Of a stretch of 64,000 bases of DNA, positions 32,135 through 44,500 are shown piece after piece. The notes below the pieces were generated by a model. It ran no database searches. It saw only the letters and a program-made list of their open reading frames with translations, and was not told the DNA's origin. The stretch covers positions 4,067,501 to 4,131,500 of the forward strand of contig JARUPY010000539.1 in assembly GCA_029817715.1 (NCBI GenBank), read 5' to 3'. Positions within the stretch are counted from its first letter, which is position 1, and each line of letters begins with the position of its first letter. Source of the DNA: Melastoma dodecandrum (Eukaryota > Streptophyta > Magnoliopsida > Myrtales > Melastomataceae). The position numbers and the translations under genes were made by a program.

Positions 32135-32518
32135 CTATGCGATGAGGGAAAAAAGAACAATAACCAATGTACAACAACATCAATCAATGGACTACTCACC
32201 TACACAACCAATGCCGAAAACAAGCAGCGAACAAGGTCCTATGCCTTACCTTCAACTCATAGATGACCGTCGAAGATGATTCAAGGGATTGACAGATGGG
32301 ACGCTTGAAACTTTCGTCATATATCCTGTACTCTTGATGGTCGTCGCTCTATGTCGTGGAGTTCAATGATTTTGTGAAAATCACTAAACCCTAATCGTTC
32401 TGACTGAGATTTGAGGAAGAAACAATTAGGGCTACGATTTTAGGATATCGATTTGGGAAAAAAAATGTTGGCCCCGACCTTCGTTTTTCTTTTTTAAAAT
32501 TGACAATTAAAAAAAATA

Positions 32519-32797
32519 TGAACAAATTGCCACGTCGGAGACCCAGCCACCCACTCGTTGGTGTTGTGGCATGCCGCAAATTTGTCCGACATGGTTCTTT
32601 TTCTTCCACGTAGCATTTCCACCTCAACACCCACATAGGACGCTGTCAAAGTCACGTCAGACTCCAGGTTAACGCCGTCACGAATTGGCTAGAAAAAAGG
32701 TACAATATAAAGTTGTGGACGTTTTTATATAGCAAAGAAAAATATAGATACAAAAGAAAGTTCGACCATACTTAGGGCTATAAATGTATATTTTGCT
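32519..32797 (-). repeat. right terminal inverted repeat of the MULE
   Basis: Inverted partner of 28668-28947, followed directly by the target duplication TTTCTTTTT. Confidence 0.92.
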
Positions 32798-32806
32798 TTT
32801 CTTTTT

Positions 32807-35743
32807 TAGTCGATAAATGAAAATTGTATTTAAGATTGGTCAAAATTAAAATAAAAATAAAAATAAAAATTGGCCACAAAATTATATAATAAACTATGTT
32901 AATCACAAAACAGAAAGTTGTTTTAAATGTGATATTATAATTGATATTTCACCATTTTTTAAAATTAAGCGTATTTCCACAACATCCTTGATATTTTGCC
33001 ACTTTGTTTGGCTGTTAAATACCTCCTAATAAATTTCTAAAATCATAAACTTAGCTAAAAAATTCTTTATATCCCAAAATTATTTCAAACAAATTCTCTA
33101 AAAATAGCAACATTAGAATTGCAATTGGATTATAATTAGAATCATCTATCGAAATTTTAATTTCGGTAGAAGTATTTCAAATAATCTAGAAGAGAATTTT
33201 TTTTTCAAATAAGATAAAAACATTATTTTTTTCAATAAGATTAAAATATGACTTTTTTTTTCAAGCTTACGATGTGAAAACCATTTGCCACCAACGACCA
33301 GAACTCGTACGGACCCGGTACTTAAATCTACTGCGTATAATAATAAGTTAAAATATTTTGCCAACCAAACAAAATATTACTGGAATCGAATTTCTTAAGC
33401 GTTGTTAAAAAGCGCGCTCGCCTGGGTCGGGCACCATTGCTTGCCCAAGGCGCAATGGGCCATAAAATCGAAAAAAAAAAAACCCTTATGGCCGAAAGCT
33501 CCCCATCTCCATCTGGACCCAAATGTTCTCTGTTTTTTTTTTTTTTTTTTTGGTTATTCAAATTAATTCCGAGCCCCACGTAAACCTCTGCTCCCGATTT
33601 GCAAATAATTGATGTAATCCAAAATCGAATAAATACTTAAAATTCCCCTGGCAAGAATGAACGGACTGCCACAGGCATAATTAGTAGTATCTTTGAATTG
33701 AACGTAGTAGTTGACCAGATTGAAGTTACGTTTGATTAATGTCATGACAAGGAAAGACTGTAGAAACGTATATAAAAAGGAAGACACGAACCTTGAGAAG
33801 AAAATCATGAACCATCTCACCACTTTAATGTCGTCGTCGTGATCACATCCATCCACCCACATAAATTGCATATCTCCAATTCCAAATCAAAGCTCGTACT
33901 TAAAATATCTACCAAACCAAACCTCTTCTTCTTTTTTTTTTTGTTTTATTATTATTCAACGATCTTGCTTATGAAATTGTTCGTGTTCGACCCTTGGATA
34001 CGACCGCCTCCCATGACGTCCTTATTCAAAATCCCCCGGCCCCATGTTCCGTCCCTCGTTTCCTGTTTTACTTTTGGAGGTTTCGATTCTTCTTTTTCCA
34101 ATTTTAAATTCTTTTTGGGGGAAATGTCATACGTGTCTCCACGTCGAACACCATGGCCTTGCGTGATTGTTTTTAGTTTTACCAGATGCTTAGAGCTCGT
34201 TTGTTTTGTGAAAACGTGATTGTTTCTCCGCACCATCGCAATCCAGCCGCCACCCCTCACGCCCCCTGCTCCTAAAGGCTGTCGCAACTTCAGTTTGAGA
34301 TCGCAACATGGAGTGGGCAGCCCCCGTGCCGTGCCCTTCGAGCACCCTCAGGCTCGTCTTTCCTTCTCCCACGCCCTTAGAGCCCCTCAGCCCAACCGCT
34401 CTTTCCCCATGCCCTAGGTCCCCCCTCAGTCCAGGAGCCACTCACCCACGTCCTCAAACCTCACTAAACACATTTTCAATTTTTAAAAACTAAAAATGAA
34501 AAAATTGAAAACTTTTTGTTTTATTCCTACTGGAAAGAGAAGAAAAACCAAACACGACCTTGCCCCGTGATTTTTTAGTGTCTTCTTTACTCGTCCCGAC
34601 ATGATGCCCATCCCGACACCGACACGTGTCCCACGCCACGTCATGCATCTAGTGATTAGTATCAGTCCCCCCCCCCCCCCAAAAAAAAATGCTGGCAACA
34701 ACGATAATGAATGGTTGGATAGGGAGAGGAGGACAAGGCGATGGACACAACACACCTCGATCATTATGCACTCGTATACATCACGAGGGTCAGCGTGAAC
34801 GTGATCTCGTCCAGTGTTACGTAATCGAATTTTTAATTGGGGGGGGGGGGGACACGTACCATGATTTTAATTTAGTACACGACACACGACATTGGTAAGT
34901 AATCGGAGGTTGCCGTGTTTGTTTTTGCAAATTAAATGAGTTTGGGGATCAATGATTGAAAACCGAGGTGGCGCATACCGTTGTCCCTCTTCCCGACCCC
35001 AAACTCGAAGAAGAGTGAGGTTCCCGGGATCAGTTTAGTTTTTCTCTGTTGGCCGCACGTTCATCCTGTTCGGATGATCCTCTGAATCCGACACGCCCGG
35101 GGGAAGACGACGATGGCAGCGCCTATTCCCATTCCCGAGGTAACTAGAAACTAAAAATGCCGACAGCGCCGAAGCAGCCCGCGTCTCGAGATTTTTCGAC
35201 GGCATCTCTCGGACTTAGACGCAGACGCATGTGAGAGAGATGCAGCTACTGGCGTTGTCTGGATTTCCGGCTCTGGACTCTTCTTACTGGAACCGGGAAT
35301 GGTTGCGAGCTGATATTTTCCAATACATCGAACCGAGGAGATGATAACTTTTTTTATTGTCTTAAAAAGAAGGCGTTCCGCCGACCTATTGCAAAGGATG
35401 CCCTGTAATAAATATTACAATTTAGTCGGACAACAAATTATCTTATTTTTTGTAACGACTATTTTCTAGGTGTTTGATTGGACTCATTTCACACGTTCAC
35501 GTGTATATTCTTTTTCTTGGAACGTATTAAATGAAAACGTATTTAATGATTATAATAACTATATCATTACTATTTATCGCGGCAACTCAATTTTCAGAAA
35601 ACTGATAGCTGCTAAATTTCCGGGAACCAAACATGCCCTCAGTTCGGTCACTGGACGTGTATCTGTAGATGATCCGAGGACAGGAGGACACGTGGCTCAA
35701 TCCTAACGGGAGAGGTGAATCAATCATTCACCCAACCTCGCCC
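32807..35743. other. intergenic region, AT-rich then mixed
   Basis: 32809-32935 is an inverted, diverged match to the 412-bp unit left of the MULE (words AACTTTCTGTTTT, ATATAATTTTGT, AATCTTAAAT). 33000-33600 is AT-rich with homopolymers. Poly-C lies at about 34664-34680 and poly-G at about 34839-34852. No supported gene; the ATG-led bit at 35113-35140 followed by a GT is too short to call. Confidence 0.45.
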
Positions 35744-35750
35744 TATAAAA
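35744..35750 (+). promoter_or_regulatory. TATA box of the raffinose-synthase-like gene
   Basis: TATAAAA in CGCCCTATAAAATCCC. It is about 30 bases upstream of a CT-rich probable transcription start near 35775. The leader then continues to a donor at about 35873 (CTCTCC|GTAAGT). A 5'-UTR intron probably ends at TTTCTAG (about 36820), just before the coding start at 36866. Confidence 0.6.
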
Positions 35751-36865
35751 TCCCGCTAGTCTTTCCGTTTCCTCCTTACACCTCAGATCATCAGCTCGAC
35801 GGTGTCGACGTGAGAAGGAAGAAACAGCGAGAGCTCTTCTCCACGCTTCTAGACTCTTCTGTCTCTACTCTCCGTAAGTATTTCGCGATCTTCCCCGTGC
35901 GTCTGCTTCCCGAATACCGTCCCGATTCCACTTCCCGTCGGGTGTCCGTCGATCTCGTGTCCGAATGCCGGGAAATCCGAGGGTTCCTTGCTCCGTTGTC
36001 GGAGGAATTTGTGCTCCGGTCGTTGTTCACGGTTTAGCGGCGGCGGAACGAGAGGTTGCGAACGTACAACCCGTCCCTTTTTAACCGCCACTCGACCTCT
36101 CTGTCTGGTGTTTGTCTCTCTTTTTGCACGTGAATCGGAAGCTGTTCCGGTTTTTGAACTCGCCATGTGCCGAAAAGGATTTAGCTGCAGCTCCTGCTTC
36201 TTTTTTTTCTTTTTCTTTTTCTTTTTGTTTTTGTGCCAAAAGTCGAAATAGCAGGGGACCATCAGGTTGCGATGCGACGATTTTTCTCTTTTTATGTTTT
36301 CCTTTTTCCGATCTTTTTACGAAGAAACTGTAAGAGAGAGCGTTTCTGCATTTTTTTGGGGATGAATCGAACCGTAATTGGGTCGCTTAGACGAAGATTT
36401 CGGTTTTTTTTTTCTTTTCCTCCTAGCTCGATGTTCCGTTTTCATCTGAGCTGTGGTTTACCTGGCTTCTGGGTTTCGGGAAACGTAAGCCTGGTTTTGA
36501 TTGTGATTACTTTAATTCAGATTGCGGGGGTACCCAGTTTAAAAAAAAGGTTTGACTGATTCCTACAAAGGAGGGAAAGGAGGGATTTGTCCTCTTACCT
36601 GACGCTAAGCTAAAACTCTTAAAGAGAAACAAAGGCGTGTATTTAGTGCTTGTGTTTTGTATGTTAGAGGGTGTTCCGTATATGCTGCTAATGATTCTTA
36701 CTAGTGCCCGTCTCTTGTTTTCTTTGCATTTTATTATGGCCGAAATTTGTGGCATGGACCATTGAATTTCTTGTACCGGTTAAAGTGCTGATATCCGTCT
36801 CCTGTCTGGCGTTATTTCTAGATCTAGGATCATTGAAGCGGACAGTTGTTAGGTACTGCTCGAAG

Positions 36866-39800
36866 ATGACGATCAAGCCGAAGATTTCCATCAATGATGG
36901 CGACCTTGTCGTTCATGGGAAAACCCTCTTAAAAGGAGTGCCAGAGAACATTGTATTGACTCCCGCTTCTGGGAACGGGCTCGTCTCGGGTGCTTTTATC
37001 GGTGCCACAGCCTCTAACAGCAAGAGCCTCCATGTTTTCCCTGTTGGTGCATTAGAGTGAGTACTTGTCCCACATTTTTTCAAGGCGTAGTCCACCGGTT
37101 GTTGTCTGTTGTCCATGGTTCTCTTTTTTTTTGTTTAATATCTTGCTGCATCTACTTTATTTAGGCGGCATGAGTTTGAGTTCGAGTCAGTAGTGACTTG
37201 TGAGTGGTGTTCTGAGCTTGCCTTGATGGAGCACATGATGCTTTTTCACTGAGCTTCATGCTCATACAGGGGCATTCGGTTCATGTGCTTGTTCCGATTT
37301 AAACTCTGGTGGATGACCCAGAGAATGGGTACTTGCGGCAGAGACATACCTCTTGAAACCCAATTCTTGCTCGTGGAGATCAACGACACCGCAGAATGTG
37401 GAGAGTCAAATGACGCATCCACCATCTACGCAGTCTTCCTGCCTCTTCTGGAAGGCCAATTCCGCGCGGTTCTACAAGGGAATGATAAGAATGAGCTAGA
37501 GATCTGCCTAGAGAGCGGTGAGTACATCATGGTCATGCAAAATATTATGATGTACTGCAAGAACTGGCCCATTCTTGGTTTACTGGGGCCATTGCATCTG
37601 TTTATCCGACCGGCCAACGACACGCCCGATGAAATGAACCAAGGATGGAGCTCTCGCTGATGATGAGGACTGCTCCGTGCCGTCATATTATCTGCATGGG
37701 GCGAAACTAATGTGGCTTATATAGCCTTTAAGGAGGACTTATGCCATCTGATGATGCCTCCTTATCTATTTCTTGACATCCAAAGTGTATGGGTAGAAAA
37801 GTAGAAGGATCAAGTGCGGAAAGAACAGAAACGACGTGTTTCTTTTTGTCCTATGATTGGTTTTGCAGGAGATAGTTCTGTTGAGACCAACCAAGGCCTC
37901 CACCTTGTCTACATGCATGCTGGGACAAATCCTTTCGAAGTCACGAACCATGCTGTTAAGTGAGTCCTTGTCTATAATTATACGCATTTTCATCTCATTT
38001 CCCATTGATTGGAGGTTCAGTATGATTCAGCAACATTTTTTTTCCCCTGTAACAGGATTGTGGAAAAGCATATGCAAACTTTTCTTCACCGAGAGAAGAA
38101 AAAGGTCAGGGCTCTGCTAATGCATCTTGAAATTTCAATAGCATGTTCAAATTATATCCTGACGATAAGTGTATGTTGCTGCAGTTGCCTTCTTTTCTTG
38201 ATTGGTTTGGTTGGTGCACCTGGGATGCATTTTACACTGATGTCACGGCAGAAGGAGTTGAGGAAGGTCTCAGGAGGTGTGTAGAGACGACATTGCAGAT
38301 CAAACTTACTTTCAGAATTTTGCAAGTTGTCCTTTGAAAAGCATTGCGTGTCAGGCTAAAATGATTGTTTCTCATGTTCCCTTCTGCAGTCTTCGCGACG
38401 GTGGGACTCCTCCAAAATTCCTGATCATAGATGATGGCTGGCAACAGATAGAAAGTAAATCCAAGGAGGAGAGTAGTAGCCTTGTGCAAGAAGGGGCGCA
38501 GTAAGATACCTTCCCTCTTCGTATCGACTTACTGTTGCTTTTCATCTTTTTCCCAGAAGCTGATTCGCTATCAATTCTTTATACTGTTCTTTCTCACTAT
38601 CTCCCGTAGGTTTGCGAGTAGGCTGACCGGTATCAAGGAAAACTCAAAATTCAAGAAGAACCAGCAGAGTAACGAACAGGTCTCGGGGTTAAAACAAGTT
38701 GTGGACGATGCAAAGCAACGACATGGTGTCAAGTGTGTGACTGAACTAACTCATTTTCCTTGTTTTCTAAATGTCTGGCGTTGCCTATTTTAATAACTCC
38801 ATCGATCCTCGTTTTCTCTGCTTGTTGATGTTCTGGGAACAGGTTTGTTTATGTATGGCATGCCCTTGCGGGTTATTGGGGTGGAGTAAAGCCTGCTGTG
38901 GCTGGCATGGAACACTATGAAACTGCCCTTGCCTACCCTGTTCAGTCCCCTGGAGTACTTGGCAACCAACCAGACATAGTCATGGACAGCTTATCTGTCC
39001 ATGGCTTGGGGTTGGTCCATCCGAAGAAAGTATTCAACTTCTACAACGAGCTTCATGCTTACCTAGCTTCCTGTGGAGTTGACGGAGTAAAGGTCGATGT
39101 GCAAAACATCATCGAGACATTAGGTGCTGGCCATGGTGGCCGGGTGTCACTCACACGCAGCTATCACCAGGCCCTTGAAGCTTCAATTGCTCGAAACTTC
39201 CCGGATAATGGCTGTATTGCTTGCATGTGCCATAATACTGATGGGATATACAGTGCCAAGCAGACGGCCGTTGTGAGAGCTTCTGATGATTTCTACCCCA
39301 GGGACCCTGCTTCTCATACCATACACATATCTGCGGTGGCGTACAACACCTTATTCCTAGGGGAGTTCATGCAGCCTGATTGGGATATGTTTCATGTAAG
39401 TACAGAATCTCACTGAGCCGTGGCATCTAACTGCAGTTGATCCTGACTGATTGACAATTCAGACCATTTATACTGACTTTTGATGCATTCTTTTTGTTCT
39501 TCAGAGTCTTCATCCAGCAGCGGAGTATCATGGTGCTGCTCGTGCTGTTGGAGGCTGTGCCATATATGTGAGGTACATGCAGCAACCGGGATACTTGTCT
39601 TCTCTAACTTTGTTAAGTCATTGTGACTGTAATAACAATGTTTTGTTTTTCTTAACGTCAAATCTCTTTCATCAGTGACAAGCCTGGAAATCACAACTTT
39701 GAACTTTTGAGAAAGCTTGTCCTACCCGATGGATCAATTCTTCGCGCCCAGCTGCCAGGAAGGCCTACCCGTGACTGTTTGTTTGCCGACCCAGCGAGAG

Positions 39801-40745
39801 ACGGAACAAGGTTTGAAGCTGTTCTTGTTCTCCGATATCATGGAACGGCTTAGTTCTCTAATCTCATCACCGTTTCTAATGGGTGCAAATGTTTTGCAGT
39901 CTACTCAAGATATGGAACTTGAACAAGTGCTCTGGTGTTGTTGGCGTATTCAATTGCCAAGGCGCTGGTTGGTGCAAGATTGCCAAGAAGACTCGCATCC
40001 ATGACGCCTCGCCTGGAACACTCACCGGTTCTGTTACCATTAATGATGTCGACTGCATCTCTCAGGTTGCTGGTGCGGACTGGAATGGTGAAGCTATTGT
40101 TTATGGTCATAGATCAGGTACTCTGTGCTTCTAGCTTTTCATTATGGCATTCATGGGTGTTGTTAGAATTGATATTTTAAGATTTGCTATTGGAAAAACC
40201 TCTCGTAAAATATCCCCTGTTCTTGCGATTCCAGGGGAGGTGGTTCGGTTACCAAGTGGCGCTTCTGTCCCGGTGACCCTCAAAGTTCTGCAGTACGAAG
40301 TCTTCCACTTCTGCCCTCTTAAGGTACACGATCTCTCTCCTGCCGTCTCCCTCTCGTCTCTCTTTGAAAGAAACCACGCCCTAAAACAAAATGCTGTCAT
40401 TCTTTTTCGTTGCAGGAAATCATGCCAGGGATCTCTTTTGCCCCTATCGGCCTGCTCGACATGTTCAATGCTGGCGGCGCGGTGGAGTCTTTCCAGGTCC
40501 TGACCGCACCCGACACCACAGTCAGCGAGACCAAGGAACCAACCACTGCAACAGTTGCCCTCAAGGTGAGGGGATGCGGGAGGTTCGGAGCATACTGCTC
40601 CCGCCAACCAGTCAACTGCACATTGGATGGCGAGGAGACGGGGTTCGAGTACGATCCCAACAATGGGCTGATGACCTTGGACATTCCTGTCCCAGATGAA
40701 GAGATGTACAAGTGGTTTGTGGAGATCGGAGTTTACTCCCGGTGA
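36866..40745 (+). CDS. raffinose synthase / seed-imbibition family protein (GH36), RFS6/DIN10-like
   Basis: Thirteen coding exons: 36866-37056, 37270-37517, 37869-37959, 38056-38104, 38185-38276, 38390-38500, 38610-38732, 38843-39395, 39505-39572, 39676-39810, 39900-40117, 40235-40323 and 40416-40745. All are GT-AG and in phase, giving 765 residues. Motifs: [36 protein letters not shown], the nucleophile region DGVKVDVQ (Asp387), [11 protein letters not shown] (acid Asp450/451), [12 protein letters not shown] and [11 protein letters not shown]. The family includes galactinol-sucrose galactosyltransferases and alkaline alpha-galactosidases. Sequence resemblance is to the DIN10/SIP branch, several members of which act as alkaline alpha-galactosidases, so the exact reaction cannot be told from sequence. 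Likely cytosolic; DIN10 is sugar-starvation-inducible in Arabidopsis (family knowledge). Confidence 0.93.
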
Positions 40746-41079
40746 ACGGAAGTCGTGTGATCTTATTTAGGACTGTCTTAATCTTTGGAGTCAGGAGCTG
40801 ATGGCGGTGGTGATGAGGCTGAAGCGGGAGGTGGAATGTGACATGACGCGATGACGTCACCATGTGTCATGGGATGATCCTTTTGATTTTAGTTTTTCCC
40901 TTATCTGGGTGTGTACCAAAATCCCGTGTCTTTCCCAAAATTGTTATGCTGTCAGTCAGTACATGGCCAGCCAGAAGAAGAGACGAACAGCTCATGATCA
41001 TTCCAAATATGACCTGATATTAACGCATAAGACGCGTACAGAATGGCAGAGAGCAAGTGCGTCCAAGTTTCAGGATGAA

Positions 41080-41110
<31 letters not shown>

Positions 41111-41592
41111 TAATCTAAAATATATTAAAGATTTGGAAATGTTTTTTAGTTAGGAAAGTTAAACCGAAATTTTTCCCCATAAGTGATTCATACATAATAA
41201 AAATCTTTTCTCTTATTTGGTTGGTAAAAGGGTGGAGAGTGGAGAAAGCAAACAATGGCTCTGTAATAGTAAAAGAAAAGGGACGTCATTTTCAGGGAGG
41301 TCCAGGTAAAAACTAAAATTAAGATAAACAAAAGAAAAAGGAAAACAGAAGAAGAAGAAGAAGGAGAAGAAGAAGGAAAGACAAGATTGAGGAGACATCA
41401 TCGTTAACCGTTCCTTCCTCTGTTTCTCCCCCCACCCCACCATCACCCCCACCTTCCCATCACTTTCTTCTTCTTCGACCCTTTCTCGGTTTTTTCTGTT
41501 GGTCGATCTCGTCATCCTCTTCGTTGAGATCGGACGGAGCGAGGGGTTAGGGCAGGGCAGGGTGGGGTCCAAGTAGGAGGAGGATAAAGAAG
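40746..41592. other. spacer between the GH36 gene and the flippase gene
   Basis: 3' untranslated region, an (AAT)n microsatellite at about 41078-41109, then a purine-rich/CT-rich probable leader of the flippase gene (41340-41590). No gene. Confidence 0.5.
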
Positions 41593-44500
41593 ATGAGCGG
41601 ATGGCAGAGGGTGGATTCGTCCTCCTCTTCGACGTCTTCCAAGACGAGGCTCGGGGGCCGGTCTCGTTCCGGAATCAGCAGTGACGACCGCCCCCCTTCC
41701 TCCCGCACCGTCCGCCTCGGCCACGTCCAGCCCCAGGCCCCCACTTACCGCACCATCCACTGCAACGATCGCGATTCCAACCTCCCTGTCGGTTTCAAGG
41801 TTGGGATATTGATGGTTCTAGCTTGGGTTTCCGATTGAGTTTTTGGAAGTCCCTTCCCCCCCCCCTCCCCCCCATGGCAGTTGACTCCTCTGCAAGATGG
41901 TGTCTTTTATTTTTGGGAGTTCTGTGTAGTAATGTTTGAATATTGATCTGCGGTACCCCGGGGAATATGGGCGCTCCTGGGTAATTGGGTTTAGTCTTGC
42001 GAGTTAAATGTCCCTCCGTTTGAGTTGGTAAATTTGGGGATTAGGTTAGTAATCCCGTGCTACGTCTAGAATAGTGTTTTTTCTTTAAGAGGCGGGATTC
42101 TAGTTGTGGCTTAAATCTCTCCCAAGATGTTTTCTTCCCGGTGGTAAGAGGTTTGAAGGACGGTACCAGATGCCCTCCCTGGGTAACTGCTGGTTATATT
42201 GGTTAGATTGGGAACGGTTGGTCAAAACAGGCAGTGATTTCCTTTGGGGAAATTTAATTACCTTTGGTTGTGCTGGTGAGGTATTCTTGATTGATTCTGA
42301 GAGACAAGCTATTCATCAGAAATATGTGGAGAACAGTGTGCGAGTGAGCGAGAGTGGATGCAGTTGAAAATGAAGGATAGATTTTTGCCTCCGGAAAGCT
42401 GTCACGTGACTTGTTCAGAATAGCAGTAAGCTTTTATCCTGTACCTTAGGGGTTCTTTCATGGGCAAGTGCCATATTCCAGGGATTCTTTTGAATTTAGT
42501 CAATTATGTGCTATAGCATGCCACAAAAATCATAAGGGCTGTACAGTTCAAATAAAGTTAAATTTGCTGGTTGTTTTGCATCATTTAGTTCATAAAAAAT
42601 GTTCGTATTTATTCTGCATGCTCAGATAGTTTTGGGATATTTGGTTAAATTTGAGCATAATCACTGTTGGTTTATTAAATGTATGCTTCAAATAATGTAT
42701 AGTATAAGATTCAAATAATGTTAGTTTCGTATTTTGCAGGGGAACTCTATATCGACGACCAAATACAACTTCTTCACCTTTCTACCTAAGGGATTATTTG
42801 AGCAGGTAAACTATAATTGTTGATATCTTCTTAGCGTTCTTCGGCTTATAGTAATCCCCTTTCAACTGCCCACTCTGTTCTTTTTGTCTAAACTAATGAT
42901 ATAATTTAAATCAATCGACTGACAGTTCAGGCGGGTTGCGAATTTGTATTTTCTCATGATATCGATCCTGTCAGCTACACCTTTCAGGTACTACTGCAAA
43001 TCTTATTATCTGACTCCAACTATGTTCGAGGAGAAATGATGTGATACACCATCCTCTACTTTGATCAATAAGATACAACTTCTTTCTGAAATTTATCCAG
43101 AGCATAAAATTTCAGAAAGAAGTTGTATCTTATTGATCAAAGTAGCAGACGGTGTATCACATCATTTGGAAATTCTACGTAACGGATATTTTTGTTAGCA
43201 ATCTAATGAATGGCTCGAAATTATCATGCATTTTACATATTGAAGCAATTTGTTTATGCGACTGGGTTTTGCTTTTCTTGAAGTGGTGCATAGTACTGTA
43301 AGTCCTGTCCTCCTCTTCTAATTAATTGTTCCGAGCTTGCAGTCCTGTGAGCCCGATAACCAACATGGTCCCCCTAAGTTTGGTTCTTCTTGTTTCCCTT
43401 TGTAAAGAGGCATACGAAGACTGGGTAAGCTTCGCCACTATTTATAAGCTCTGTCTGGTTTAAGTTGTCTCCAGTTATTTTTCTCAGATGTTGCATTGGT
43501 ATAGCCATATGCATTACTTGTTATCAACTATCTACTTTCTGACAATACAATTGCTCGGCAGAAACGTTTCCAGAACGATATGGCGATAAATAATACCCCT
43601 GTGGATGTACTGCAAGGTCAGCGGTGGGAACTTCTCCCTTGGAAAAGATTGCAAGTAGGAGATATTGTTAAAGTGAGTTTAATATTTCATTTACATTAGT
43701 TTTCATGTGAATACGTTTGCTGTTGTTGTCATTATTTCTGGTAAGCTCATGTATTAAAAGTCAACTTACAGTTCATCAGTTAAATTGGATTCTTGAAAGG
43801 AATGTGCCTGCACTTTCTCTTCAGACTTCTATATTCTACCATATACAGTTTACTGTTGGTTGCAATATGCAGCCTCTGCCCTTGTCTATCCTGGTGGTCT
43901 GCAAGTTGTTTTTGATGTTATATCAAGTGCTCTGAACTAGTGGTTGTTCTCCTGGCTTTTAGTTTTTGTCTGACTGCAGTCTTAATTGTATTCGTTGCTG
44001 CAGGTTAATAAGGATGGTGCTTTTCCTGCAGATCTGCTATTTCTTGCCAGCACGAATCCTGATGGAGTTTGTTATATTGAGGTATTTCGTGATGCTTTTG
44101 GGAAATCCTAAAAGTTGGACTTCATCATTAATGAAAAGAGCTTGCTACTTTAGACTGCAAACTTGGATGGTGAAACCAATTTGAAGATCAGGAAGGCTTT
44201 GGAGAGGACATGGGATTATGTAACGGCTGAAAAGGCCTCTGAATTCGAAGGTGATATACCTTTCTTCCTTTTGGCAATTCTCTTTCATGTACTTCGTACG
44301 ACATTTCTTGGTGAATGCAGCTCTTCTTTCCCAAAAAACCTCATTCTTGAATTTCCAAATGTTCTAAAGGATGGTTTGGATGAAGGAGGGCATATAGTGT
44401 TGGTTAAGGTTTTTTCATTGGGGCTTATAAGGGGAAGAAAAGATCCATACTTTGTTTGATCGTGAAAATATTTATAATAATAGCAAAAGATAAAAGAAAA

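Larger units (their letters stand above)
28659..32806. mobile_element. Mutator-like DNA transposon (MULE) with long TIRs and 9-bp target duplication
   Basis: The element is 28668-32797 (4,130 bp), flanked by TTTCTTTTT (28659-28667 and 32798-32806). The 9-bp duplication is the Mutator hallmark. Left TIR 28668-28947 and right TIR 32519-32797 are inverted copies of about 280 bp, roughly 85-90% alike, starting AGCAAAATATAC. Between them are a broken mudrA-type transposase gene on the minus strand and a GRF zinc-finger gene on the plus strand, each reading inward from its own TIR. The transposase DDE core is missing, so the copy is non-autonomous. Confidence 0.92.

Noticed and set aside
33563..33871. 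Minus-strand 102-codon frame with hydrophobic stretches
   Set aside because: Hydrophobicity is explained by T-rich codons in AT-rich spacer; no conserved motif.
35113..35140. Short ATG-led segment followed by a GT donor-like site
   Set aside because: Only nine codons, with no downstream exon that could be joined to it.
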